Shown in pieces: positions 33,985 through 42,595 of a stretch of DNA of 64,000 nucleotides. Made by a program: the position numbers and the translations under genes. Within the stretch, counting starts at the first letter, position 1; every line of letters begins with the position of its first letter. The DNA lies in assembly GCF_003258315.1 (NCBI RefSeq), contig NZ_CP030032.1, positions 2,457,804 to 2,521,803 on the forward strand, given 5' to 3'. The notes beneath the pieces were generated by a model. The model was not told the DNA's origin. It saw only the letters and a list, made by a program, of their open reading frames with translations, and did no database searches. The DNA is from Bradymonas sediminis. Its GTDB lineage: Bacteria > Myxococcota_A > Bradymonadia > Bradymonadales > Bradymonadaceae.

Positions 33985-34608
33985 ATGCTCCACACCGCGC
34001 TTCGCCCGATCTTCTTCGCCCTCGCCGCCGCGCTGCTCCTGGGCCCGAGCAGCGCTGGCGCGCACACGCTGCCGCAGGAGCGAAAAGTCGTCGCCCAGGT
34101 CTCGGGCGACCGCGTCGAGATCTTGGTCGAGTTTCTCGAGCCCCCCAACGATCGCGTCCAATTATTGCTGCGACGTTTTGACCTCGACGGCGACGGCGAG
34201 CTGCGCGGCGCCGAGGCGAAGTTAGCCGGCGGCGCGTGGAGCAAATATATTCTGGCCGGGCTGCAATTCGAGGTGGTGGGCGAATCGCCAGCGGCACAGG
34301 AGCCCGAGATTAAGTTTCGGCGCGCGCAAAAAGGCGCGCTCACATCCCTGCTCTATATGCGCTGGGATCTTCCTCAATTGGCGCCCGGCGCCACGCGCAC
34401 GCTGCGGCTGAAGATGCAGGCGGACGAAAAAACCGTGCCGACCGCGATTTCTTTTTCCCCCGGCGAAGCCACCGATATTCGCGAAATCGCGGTGCCGCTG
34501 CGCTTTAAAAGCAACCTCGACGCGGCGGTGTTAAACCCCGGCGAACGCGCGCACCTGCGGGTCGAAGTCGCCGCGGCCCGCCCCTCCCCATCCGCGGATT
34601 CTCCCTAA
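33985..34608 (+). CDS. Secreted protein with one EF-hand-like motif
   Basis: A 207-residue protein with a Sec signal peptide (cleavage after SSAGA), then a beta strand region and a single calcium-loop motif DLDGDGELRGAE near residue 67, as in the EF-hand or dockerin-like loop. The rest is beta-rich and unrecognised. It starts 21 bases after the PHP lipoprotein stop, so the two are likely cotranslated, which suggests a shared extracytoplasmic job. The ORF ends in a Pro/Ser tail. Confidence 0.8.
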   Translation: MLHTALRPIFFALAAALLLGPSSAGAHTLPQERKVVAQVSGDRVEILVEFLEPPNDRVQLLLRRFDLDGDGELRGAEAKLAGGAWSKYILAGLQFEVVGESPAAQEPEIKFRRAQKGALTSLLYMRWDLPQLAPGATRTLRLKMQADEKTVPTAISFSPGEATDIREIAVPLRFKSNLDAAVLNPGERAHLRVEVAAARPSPSADSP

Positions 34609-34674
34609 ATATGCTCGCCAAAATTCGCGGCGTGGCTAGCCCCCGGGGGCTGCCATAATCATCTAGCACCGTGT

Positions 34675-34935
34675 TTGACGGACCCTGAAGGCTGTCTAGG
34701 TTTGAAATCAAGCGAGCAAATCGAAGTGAATGCCCATTCAGCAGAATCCGCATTCACAATCTACAGCGGTCGACAATTCGGACGGGCAACAGGCTGCCCG
34801 ATATGATTTGCCAATGATTTCGAACTCGCAATATTGGGCACACGCTAGCGCCTGGGGGTGTCTCCCGCCATGGATTGGCATCGGAGATGACTAGCGGTGG
34901 GGCTGTCGGGAATCTTCCGACAGCCCCGTTTTTTT
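34675..34935 (+). ncRNA. Candidate structured small RNA
   Basis: In a 491-base gap without a gene, TTGACG (34675) and TAGGTT (34697) with a 16-base spacer are followed about 200 bases later by a strong terminator. Between them are GTGAATGC/GCATTCAC around 34724-34756 (with an inner ATTC/GAAT), CGGGCA/TGCCCG around 34780-34797, and GCTAG/CTAGC enclosing a CATC-GGA-GATG loop. No tmRNA, RNase P or 6S hallmark is visible. A palindrome AGCCCCCGGGGGCT lies just upstream. Confidence 0.45.
34899..34935 (+). terminator. Strong intrinsic terminator
   Basis: GGGGCTGTCGG and CCGACAGCCCC form a perfect 11-bp stem with a 7-base loop followed by G and seven T. It ends the candidate RNA, since the previous coding gene stops 290 bases upstream. 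Confidence 0.88.
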
Positions 34936-35099
34936 CTTGAGATCTCGGACGCGCCTGCGCCCCGCGGAGTCGCCAGAAAATATCTTAGATCGTTTCGGCG
35001 AGCCGCGCGTTCGTACTCCCTGACTCGATCGCATTACCCAGCGGAGCCCATTGCCCCCAAATTTGGCCGTCGCCTTGACGATTATCTGGACTGACTTCG

Positions 35100-36437
35100 A
35101 TGAAATTCATCAAAATTTTGCTTCGCATCGCCAAGGGCATTTACGATATCCTGGCGAGCTATTTGCTCGGCTGGGTATTGGTCTTCGCGCTGTTTTCGCT
35201 GGGGCTGCACCTCGGGCTGGAGTCGGTCGCGAGGCTTCAAAATTACGATTCGGCCGACGCCCTGTGGCGCGCGCTCTCCTATGCTTATGGGGAGCGCGCG
35301 ATCTTATGGATGCGCCTGCTGGTCTTCGGCGCGCTCAACGCCGGATTGGTCTACCTCTTTCGGCGTCCACTGCGCGCTACTCAGCACTTCATCGAGTCGG
35401 GCATCGATACCCTGATCGAATTCTTCCAGCACTTCAGCCAAAACCGCCCACGCGCACGCACACTCGGCCACCTCGTCTTTAGCGCCACCGTTACTTCACT
35501 GCTCATCCCCTTTGTACTCCAACCCACGCTGGTCGCGGATTATCGCAATCGAGGCGCCTGGCTTGAGCGCGGGGCAAACCTGGTGGACGGCAGCGCAAGC
35601 CGATATGTCGCGGACTCGGTCATCGGGCTCTACCGAAAATTCTACGCCTCGCCGGTCGAATCCGTGGGCGGGGTCTCGGACAGCGAGGTCGCCTCGGCCG
35701 GGGACCCACAGGATGGGCGCCCCCCATCCTCGACGCCGCACGGCAGCACGCACTACCCGCCGACGCCGGCGAGCGCCCAACCGCTGATGGACCGCTGGGA
35801 CCCCATCATCTGGCGCGCGGCCAAGAATGACCCGGAGCGCTTCGCCATGCTCAAGGCATTTATGTGGGTCGAATCCGCCGGGCGCCAATTCGCGGTGAGC
35901 ACGACCGGGTGCAGCGGCCTGATGCAATTTTGCGCGGGAACGGCGCGCGCGCGCCCCTTCCGCGAGATCTTCGGCGTGGGCCAAATCACCACCTGCAAAT
36001 GCGATGGCCCGTGCAGGATCGACAAGCAGACGCGCCAGTCACTCGAGACCGGCGCCATCAACGCTTCCGAGGCCGGCGACGCGTTCCCCTGTGACCCCGC
36101 CGACGCCCGCTTTAACCCCGAGCGCAGCATCTTCGCCGGCGCCGCCTACGTCGCGCAGCTCAGCGAGCGCTTCGGCGGCAATATCTACCTGATGTATATC
36201 GGCTATAACTCCGGGCCCGCGGTCGCCTCCCGGGTCTATCAGCGCCTGGGCCGACGCGCCGACGCCAGCTTAAGCGATATCGAGCTGCACCTGGCCGCCG
36301 CCATGCGCCCCTACTACGCCAACGCTTCGGCGCGCCGCGCGCGCTCATTGCTGCGCACCCACCTGCCCAAGATAAACCGCGCCTATCTGGGGTACCAAAA
36401 CCAAACGCCCGCCCCGGCACCGGTCGCCATGCGCTAA
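35100..36437 (+). CDS. Membrane-anchored lytic transglycosylase (SLT domain)
   Basis: Lytic transglycosylases cut peptidoglycan glycan strands to 1,6-anhydroMurNAc ends. The 445-residue protein has membrane segments at about 15-40 and 70-85 and a weaker one near 125-140, a Ser/Pro linker, and from about residue 240 an SLT domain: LKAFMWVESAGRQFAVS (catalytic Glu near 258), GCSGLMQFCAGTA, and YLMYIGYNSGP. Several Cys in the domain (TTCKCDGPC) are unusual and may form disulfides. It is a lone gene between the candidate RNA and yajC. Confidence 0.88.
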   Translation: MKFIKILLRIAKGIYDILASYLLGWVLVFALFSLGLHLGLESVARLQNYDSADALWRALSYAYGERAILWMRLLVFGALNAGLVYLFRRPLRATQHFIESGIDTLIEFFQHFSQNRPRARTLGHLVFSATVTSLLIPFVLQPTLVADYRNRGAWLERGANLVDGSASRYVADSVIGLYRKFYASPVESVGGVSDSEVASAGDPQDGRPPSSTPHGSTHYPPTPASAQPLMDRWDPIIWRAAKNDPERFAMLKAFMWVESAGRQFAVSTTGCSGLMQFCAGTARARPFREIFGVGQITTCKCDGPCRIDKQTRQSLETGAINASEAGDAFPCDPADARFNPERSIFAGAAYVAQLSERFGGNIYLMYIGYNSGPAVASRVYQRLGRRADASLSDIELHLAAAMRPYYANASARRARSLLRTHLPKINRAYLGYQNQTPAPAPVAMR

Positions 36438-36504
36438 AATTTGACCTCGCCCGGACGCGCGCCGCGGGCCCATAAAGTCGCGACAAACTCCCCTGCACCC
36501 ATGC

Positions 36505-36533
36505 TTGACCATGATCAACTCGACTGCTATTGC
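36505..36533 (+). promoter_or_regulatory. Promoter-like pair before yajC
   Basis: TTGACC (36505-36510) and TATTGC (36528-36533) are separated by 17 bases, about 105 bases before the yajC ATG. Confidence 0.4.
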
Positions 36534-36639
36534 CTACGCTCCTTAGACCGCGCTGTTTTTTGCGGCCGATTTGAAGCTGTTTAGCGGAAAACCGACGCGT
36601 TTTTCGCTCAAGAACATTGTATTTAGTGAGAAACGACTC

Positions 36640-37062
36640 ATGTTGAACACGATTGTCATCGCTCAGGGAGCGCCTGAAGGCTCGTTCCTTGTCCAGATTC
36701 TGCCATTTGTACTCATCTTCGGCGTCTTCTGGCTCCTGGTCATCCGACCGCAGCAAAAGCAGGTCCAAAAACACCAGGCGATACTGAACAGCCTCAAGAA
36801 AGATGATAAGGTCATCACCAGCAGCGGTATCTTAGGCACCATCGAGAAGGTTGACGGACAGGTCATCGACCTGCGCATCGCGCGCGACACGAAGATCAAG
36901 GTCCTCCTCTCGAACGTTAAGGGATTGCAGGATCAACTCCTCATCGCTGGCGACGCGGAAATCGAGGATAAATCGAGCTCCGACAAGAAAAATTCGAAGA
37001 CAAAAAGCGATGACTCAGACAAGGCCGCCGACGACTCGTCGGACGACTCTGGGAAATGGTAA
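36640..37062 (+). CDS. yajC: Preprotein translocase accessory protein YajC
   Basis: YajC is a small inner-membrane partner of SecDF. From the ATG at 36640 the product is 140 residues with one membrane segment (ILPFVLIFGVFWLLVIRP), the typical QQKQVQKHQAILNSLKKDDKVIT segment split over helix and SH3-like beta domain, and a Ser/Asp/Lys-rich tail longer than in Escherichia coli. The longer reading from 36571 lacks a family match. It is followed by secD and secF, the standard operon. Confidence 0.94.
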   Translation: MLNTIVIAQGAPEGSFLVQILPFVLIFGVFWLLVIRPQQKQVQKHQAILNSLKKDDKVITSSGILGTIEKVDGQVIDLRIARDTKIKVLLSNVKGLQDQLLIAGDAEIEDKSSSDKKNSKTKSDDSDKAADDSSDDSGKW

Positions 37063-37075
37063 TTATTTAACATCT

Positions 37076-37119
37076 GGCCGCAGCCTGCCCGGGGTAATCA
37101 CCTCGCGCGCGCTGCGGCC
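37076..37119 (+). other. Hairpin between yajC and secD
   Basis: GGCCGCAGC and GCTGCGGCC form a perfect 9-bp stem over a 26-base GC-rich loop, just after yajC. No T-tract follows. It may tune the relative amounts of yajC and secDF mRNA. Confidence 0.4.
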
Positions 37120-37149
37120 GAATCGACCTCCGAGCGGAGTTTCGGGATT

Positions 37150-38943
37150 ATGAGCGCCAATAAATTTAAGTGGATCATCACCATTCTTGCTATTCTCTTA
37201 GCCGTCTACGGCCTGATACCCAGCGTATTGGACGGCGCGGACGGCAAGTTGGACCGAAACGTCGAGAATTATAGCGGTCCGACCGTCGACTGGTTCATGG
37301 AGAACGGCAAGGCGTTGACCCTGGGGCTGGACCTGCAGGGCGGCTTGCTGCTGCAATACGGCGTGCTCGTCGAAGAGGCCGTGCAGGACAAGCTCGAGCG
37401 CATGTCCGACGACCTTGAAGCGCGCCTGGAGGGCGAGAATAGTGGCGTTGAGGTCACCACCGAGCACCCCAAGAATACCAACTACGTCGACATCCGCTTC
37501 AAGGACCCGTCCAACACCACGCTCATCACCGATGACTTCATGAGCTTCTTCCCCAGCATGACCCAGGTGGATATGGGTTCGGGGGTCGTCCGGGTCACCA
37601 TGACCGACGATTATATCAAAGAAACCAAGGAGTTCGCGGTCACCCAGGCCGTCGAGACCATTCGTGAGCGTATCGACGCCCTCGGTGTCGCCGAGCCCAG
37701 CGTGACCCGCCAGGGCCAAAACGGCATCGTCGTTCAGTTGCCCGGCCTCAAGGCCGACGACGTCGACCGCGCCAAAGGCCTCATCGGCCAGACCGCCCAG
37801 CTTGAGTTCAAGATGGTCGACGACGACGGCACCCAGGCTTTCTTCAGCCAATTCCAATCCGGTGGATTGCCCGCAGGTTTTGACCTGCGCCGCATCGGCG
37901 ACGGCAACCTCTCGGTCACCGCCAAAGACAAAGACGCGCTCATCGCGTTCCTTGAGACCAAGATCGACCGCAACCACGCCATCGGCGTTCAATACCACCC
38001 GATCTACGAGAATAGCCTCGAGAAAACCGGCGTGGACCCCGAAGCCTCGTATTGGAAGTCCTATTATCTCTTCCGCAAGGTTGACCTGACCGGTGAGTAT
38101 ATCCAGGACGCCCGCGTCGCCGTGGACCCGCAATTCAACAAACCCTACGTCTCGCTGACCTTCGACTCGCGCGGCGCTGAGCTCTTCGGCGACCTGTCCG
38201 CCAATAACGTCGGCAAGCGCATGGCCATCATGATGGGCGACGAAGTCCAGAGCGCCCCGGTCTTCAACGAAGCCATCCGCGGCGGCCGCGCCCAGATTAC
38301 CCTGGGTTCGATGGAAGGCCCGATGCAGATGCAGCGCGACGCCCAGGACCTGGTCATCGTGCTTCGCCACGGCGCCCTGCCCGCGCCCATCGAGATGCAG
38401 TACCAGACCGTCGTCGGCCCGACGCTTGGCGCCGACTCCATCAACACCAGCCTCAAAGCGCTGGGCGTCGGTGGCCTGCTCGTCATCCTGCTGATGGGCC
38501 TGTACTACCGCGGCTCCGGCATGATCTCGATCGGCGTGCTCTTTCTTAACCTTCTTTTCATCACCGCAGCGCTGGCCGCCCTGGGCGCCACGCTCACGTT
38601 GCCCGGCATCGCCGGCGTCATCCTGACCATCGGTATGGCTGTCGACGCCAACGTGATTATCTACGAGCGTATTCGCGAAGAATTGCACCGCGGCTTTTCC
38701 CCCTACGAAGCGGTTCGCCTTGGCTTTGACCACGCCCTGTCGGCTGTTATGGACGGCAACATCACCACCGCCATCGCTGGCCTGGTGTTGCTGCAATACG
38801 GCACGGGCCCCATCAAAGGCTTCGCCGTCACGCTTCTCATCGGTATCGGCAGCACCCTGTTTACCGCCGTCATCATTACGCGCCTGATCTTTGACACCTA
38901 CGGAGCCGGTCGCTCACGAGATGTCGAAAAAATCAGCATCTAA
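37150..38943 (+). CDS. secD: Protein translocase subunit SecD
   Basis: SecD, with SecF, uses the proton gradient to pull secreted proteins through SecYEG on the periplasmic side. The 597-residue protein has an N-terminal membrane segment, LGLDLQGGLLLQY (a family signature), the periplasmic P1 domain with ETIRERIDALGVAEPSVTRQG, and five C-terminal membrane helices with GMAVDANVIIYERIREE, including the conserved Asp needed for proton flow. The ATG at 37150 follows a hairpin-prone leader. secF follows after 72 bp. Confidence 0.97.
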   Translation: MSANKFKWIITILAILLAVYGLIPSVLDGADGKLDRNVENYSGPTVDWFMENGKALTLGLDLQGGLLLQYGVLVEEAVQDKLERMSDDLEARLEGENSGVEVTTEHPKNTNYVDIRFKDPSNTTLITDDFMSFFPSMTQVDMGSGVVRVTMTDDYIKETKEFAVTQAVETIRERIDALGVAEPSVTRQGQNGIVVQLPGLKADDVDRAKGLIGQTAQLEFKMVDDDGTQAFFSQFQSGGLPAGFDLRRIGDGNLSVTAKDKDALIAFLETKIDRNHAIGVQYHPIYENSLEKTGVDPEASYWKSYYLFRKVDLTGEYIQDARVAVDPQFNKPYVSLTFDSRGAELFGDLSANNVGKRMAIMMGDEVQSAPVFNEAIRGGRAQITLGSMEGPMQMQRDAQDLVIVLRHGALPAPIEMQYQTVVGPTLGADSINTSLKALGVGGLLVILLMGLYYRGSGMISIGVLFLNLLFITAALAALGATLTLPGIAGVILTIGMAVDANVIIYERIREELHRGFSPYEAVRLGFDHALSAVMDGNITTAIAGLVLLQYGTGPIKGFAVTLLIGIGSTLFTAVIITRLIFDTYGAGRSRDVEKISI

Positions 38944-39015
38944 GCGCGACGATTCACCCACTGTGACGACGCAAAACTGGTAAACTGAACCAAGAAACGC
39001 TTTAAGGAACTCCCG

Positions 39016-40203
39016 ATGTTCGAAATCATTAAACCCGACGTAAATTTCCAGATCGTCGCGAAGCAGCGCTTTTTCCTCATCGTCTCGGCGATCGGTGTCT
39101 TGCTCAGCCTCGCCGCTATCATCTTCATGGGGCCGACCTACGGCATCGACTTTAAGGGCGGCAGCGACATCATCCTTCGCTTCACCGAAGACGTCGAAGC
39201 CCAGGCGGTGCGTGACGCCGCCGACCGCGCCGGCCTGCCCGACGCCCAGGTCCAGCGCTACGGCACCAAAGAGCAGAAGACCTTCCTGGTCCAGACGCGC
39301 GCCGCCTCGGTCATGGACGAGACCAAAGCCGACGAGATCCGCGAGAACCTGGCCAAAATCGGCACCGTCACCGAGTTCACCTGGGCCCCCAACCAGCCCA
39401 ACCGCGCCCGCGTCACCTTCGACGCCCCGGTCAGCACCGACGAGATCAAGAAGACCGTCGAGAAATCCGACCTCCAGGGCATCGAGGTCGCCGAGTCGAA
39501 CACCTCGGGGCAGAATCGCTACGACATCAGCTTCGAAGACCTGCAGACCTTCGTGACCGACGCCTTCGCCGAGGAATTCCCGACCCAATTCGACCCCGCC
39601 CACGGCATCGCCCGTATGGAGACGGTCGGCTCAACGGTCGGCGCTCAGTTCCGCAACGCCGGTATCCTGTCGCTGCTCGTCGCGCTGCTGGCCATCATGC
39701 TCTATATCGCGATCCGCTTCGACATTCGCTACGCCCCGGGCGCGGTCGTCTCGCTGCTCCACGACATCATCATCGTCGTCGGTATCTTCACCATCATTCA
39801 GCACGAGATCAGCCTGCCGACCATCGCCGCGCTGCTGACCATCCTCGGCTATAGTATCAACGATACGATTATCGTTTATGACCGTATTCGCGAGAACCTC
39901 GCCAGCGCTGATGACGACGCCTCCGTGCCGGAAGTCGCTAACCGCAGCATCAACGAGACGCTGAGCCGCACGATCATGACCAGTACGACCACCCTGCTCG
40001 CCATCTCGGCCATCGCCGTGCTCGGCAGCGGTATCATCCAGGACTTCGCCCTGGCCCTGATTATCGGTATCGCCGTCGGTACCTACAGCTCGATCTTCGT
40101 CGCCTCCTCGGTCATGGTTCGCCTCGACGCGTTCATCACCTCGCGCCGCGAAGCCCAGGAGCTCATCGACGCTCAGGCCGCCGACGCAGCACCCTCGGCC
40201 TAA
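39016..40203 (+). CDS. secF: Protein translocase subunit SecF
   Basis: SecF is the partner of SecD in the RND-type translocation motor. The 395-residue protein has six membrane helices, GIDFKGGSDIILRF, the repeated duplicate of the RND core, and the motifs SINDTIIVYDRIREN and SRTIMTSTTTLLA. The N-terminal MFEIIKPDVNFQIVAKQRF is typical. Its length (usually 300-330) is raised by a larger periplasmic loop. AAGGAA seven bases upstream supports the ATG. A terminator follows at 40250. Confidence 0.96.
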   Translation: MFEIIKPDVNFQIVAKQRFFLIVSAIGVLLSLAAIIFMGPTYGIDFKGGSDIILRFTEDVEAQAVRDAADRAGLPDAQVQRYGTKEQKTFLVQTRAASVMDETKADEIRENLAKIGTVTEFTWAPNQPNRARVTFDAPVSTDEIKKTVEKSDLQGIEVAESNTSGQNRYDISFEDLQTFVTDAFAEEFPTQFDPAHGIARMETVGSTVGAQFRNAGILSLLVALLAIMLYIAIRFDIRYAPGAVVSLLHDIIIVVGIFTIIQHEISLPTIAALLTILGYSINDTIIVYDRIRENLASADDDASVPEVANRSINETLSRTIMTSTTTLLAISAIAVLGSGIIQDFALALIIGIAVGTYSSIFVASSVMVRLDAFITSRREAQELIDAQAADAAPSA

Positions 40204-40249
40204 TGCACCAAATCAGCAGGCGTTGACCCCGAGTTAACGCATACGCGAG

Positions 40250-40284
40250 AGGCGGCCTTTTTAATAAAAGGCCGCCTTTCTTAT
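40250..40284 (+). terminator. Intrinsic terminator after secF
   Basis: AGGCGGCCTTTT and AAAAGGCCGCCT form a perfect 12-bp stem with a 4-base loop, followed by TTCTTATTTT. It ends the yajC-secDF unit. Confidence 0.88.
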
Positions 40285-40435
40285 TTTCTTCGCCTAGGCT
40301 GACGCCTACATTGTCCTATGTTAGAATTCTGAAGAACCTCGCGAGCCTGTCGCCTTTGTGAGAGACTCGCGTCTCAAGCTCGCTTTTATTTCGCCCGAAC
40401 GACGTTTTTGCCTCGACCCTCTTACGGTTCACCGC

Positions 40436-42232
40436 ATGACCTGGGACTCCGACATGGCTGCATATCCACGCAGGTGGATCCTCAGGCGCAGCCGGCCCGC
40501 CCAATGGCGCGCGCTCCAGCAGGAGTTCGACCTCCACCCGCTCACCGCTCAACTGCTCTTCCAGCGCGGCTTCTCCGACCTCGAGGAGCTCGACACCTTC
40601 TTGAACCCCTCGCTGGCCAAGATGCATGATCCCTTCCTCATGAAGGATATGGGCCGCGCGGTCTACGAGGTGTTGCTCGCGCTCGACGGCGGCCAACGCA
40701 TCGTCATCCACGGCGACTACGACGTCGACGGCATCTGCAGCGTCTCGGTGCTCTACTCGTTTTTGCGCGCCCTCGGGGCGAACGTCAGCTATTTTATCCC
40801 CACCCGCGAGCAGAACGGCTACGGCATCGCCGAGCCCACCGTGCGCAGGCTCGCCCAAGACGGCAACGACCTTCTCATCAGCACCGATTGCGGGGTGTCG
40901 AACGTCGACGAGATCGCCCTGGCCCGCGAACTCGGCATGCGCGTGGTCGTGGTCGACCACCACACCGTCCCCGAGATCCTCCCGCCGGCAAACGCGATCC
41001 TCAACCCGCTGCAACGCGATTGTAATTTCCCCTTCAAGCAACTCGCTGCGGTCGGCGTGACCTTTAATTTCGTGGTCGCGCTGCGCAAAGAACTGCGCAG
41101 CCGCGGCGTCTTCGCCCACGTCAAAGAGCCCGATATTCGCGCGCTCCTCGACCTGGTCGCCATGGGCACCATCGCCGACGTCATGCCGCTCGTCGGCGAG
41201 AACCGGATCTTTGTCAGGAGCGGCCTGGAGATCCTCGGCAGCAAAAAACGCCCGGGCATCGCCGCGCTCCTGGAGCGCATCGGCCGCCCCGAAAGCCAGG
41301 TCAACACCGAGACCGTCAGCTACGGCATCGCCCCGCGCCTCAACGCCGCCGGGCGCATCGGCGACGCCTCGATTTGCGTCGAATTGCTCACCACCCGCAG
41401 CTACCAGCGCGCCCTGCAACTCGCCGAGCGACTCGACGCCATGAACCGGCGCCGCCAGGAGGTTGAGCGCGGGATCCTCGACGAGGCGCTCGCCAAAGCC
41501 CAGGCCGAAGTCGACCTCGAACGGAAGATTTTGCTGATCGCAGGCGTTGATTGGCCAGGCGGCGTGCTTGGTATCGTCGCCAGCCGACTCACCGAGCGCT
41601 ACCACCGCCCCGCCATCATCGTCAGCATCCAAGACGGCGTCGCCCGGGGCAGCGCCCGAAGCATCGAGGGATTCGATATCTTGGACTTATTGCGCCAATC
41701 AGACCCGCTGCTGTCCACCTACGGTGGCCACACTGCGGCGGCAGGGCTGTCATTCGCCGCCGATAATTTGGAGGCATTGCGCGACGCCCTCAACCAGAGC
41801 GCCAACGTCGTGCTAAAGACCAGCGGGCTGCCGACCCCGCAGATTGTGCTCGATGGCAGCGTCGAGTTGGGCGATCTCGACGAGCGCTTCGTGCGCGACC
41901 TCGCGCGCCTCGCCCCGTTCGGCATGGCCAACGCCGAGCCGATCTTTTTGGCCGAGCACACGATCGCCTCGCGCGCCCGCGTCGTCGGCAGCGACCACCT
42001 GCGCGCCCGCTTTCGCGACGACACCGCCGCGCTCGACGCCATCGGCTTTTCATTGGCCGATCGCCAGCCGCTGCTTAGCTCCGCGGTCGCCATCGCCTTC
42101 TCGCCGCGCCACTCGACCTTCCGCGGGCGCGCGCGCCTGGAGATGCACCTCAGAGACATCCGCAGCGCCGTCAACAACCAGGCTGACGAGGTCTTCGACG
42201 CCCTCGAATCGCACGACGCGCCCAACGATTAA
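40436..42232 (+). CDS. recJ: Single-strand DNA exonuclease RecJ
   Basis: RecJ degrades single-stranded DNA 5' to 3' in recombination and repair. The product (598 residues from 40436) has the DHH phosphoesterase motifs IHGDYDVDGI, STDCGVSN, VDHH and GTIADVMPL, the DHHA1 motif GGHTAAAGLS, and the C-terminal OB-like domain. ATG at 40454 (MAAYPRRW) is an equally possible start; neither has a clear Shine-Dalgarno, and a longer reading from 40358 is open. It is a monocistronic-looking gene after the sec operon terminator. Confidence 0.95.
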   Translation: MTWDSDMAAYPRRWILRRSRPAQWRALQQEFDLHPLTAQLLFQRGFSDLEELDTFLNPSLAKMHDPFLMKDMGRAVYEVLLALDGGQRIVIHGDYDVDGICSVSVLYSFLRALGANVSYFIPTREQNGYGIAEPTVRRLAQDGNDLLISTDCGVSNVDEIALARELGMRVVVVDHHTVPEILPPANAILNPLQRDCNFPFKQLAAVGVTFNFVVALRKELRSRGVFAHVKEPDIRALLDLVAMGTIADVMPLVGENRIFVRSGLEILGSKKRPGIAALLERIGRPESQVNTETVSYGIAPRLNAAGRIGDASICVELLTTRSYQRALQLAERLDAMNRRRQEVERGILDEALAKAQAEVDLERKILLIAGVDWPGGVLGIVASRLTERYHRPAIIVSIQDGVARGSARSIEGFDILDLLRQSDPLLSTYGGHTAAAGLSFAADNLEALRDALNQSANVVLKTSGLPTPQIVLDGSVELGDLDERFVRDLARLAPFGMANAEPIFLAEHTIASRARVVGSDHLRARFRDDTAALDAIGFSLADRQPLLSSAVAIAFSPRHSTFRGRARLEMHLRDIRSAVNNQADEVFDALESHDAPND

Positions 42233-42299
42233 GACGACCTAATTCGCCCAACCCGAGACACATCGCGCCCACGCGCCCCCCATTTACACCACCTGATTT

Positions 42300-42575
42300 A
42301 TGGCTCTAAAACGACGCCGCAACGCCAGTCACTGGCTGATCCTCACCCAGATCGTGCTCTTATCCATCATGTTGATCGTGATTCTGTTCTTCCGCGATCT
42401 CATCGCCACCGGCGCGAGCAACTTCGTCGGCGTCTTTGGCAATGACGATATCCAGGTCGAGGCGCCCGCTGAGCCCGGCGCCCCATCGGACCTCTCGTCG
42501 GAGCCCCCGGCAGACAACCTAGAGATGGACCTCAACATCAAGCCCAACGCTGACCCGGCAGAGGATGCCGAATAA
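42300..42575 (+). CDS. Small single-pass membrane protein, unknown
   Basis: A 91-residue product with a basic N-terminus (MALKRRRNASHW), one strong membrane helix (ILTQIVLLSIMLIVILFF), and an acidic Pro/Glu/Asp-rich tail (EAPAEPGAPSDLSSEPPAD). Topology with the basic end inside is likely. I do not recognise it. It lies 67 bp after recJ and is convergent with tex, whose stop is 20 bases away. Coding is plausible from codon usage and topology but not proven. Confidence 0.6.
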   Translation: MALKRRRNASHWLILTQIVLLSIMLIVILFFRDLIATGASNFVGVFGNDDIQVEAPAEPGAPSDLSSEPPADNLEMDLNIKPNADPAEDAE

Positions 42576-42595
42576 GCGTCGGGCCGGCGGCGACT

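Noticed and set aside
34640-34935. tmRNA, 6S RNA or RNase P RNA at this locus
   Set aside because: No tRNA-like ends or tag frame for tmRNA, no conserved RNase P core such as GAGGAAAGTC, and no single long bubble hairpin for 6S.
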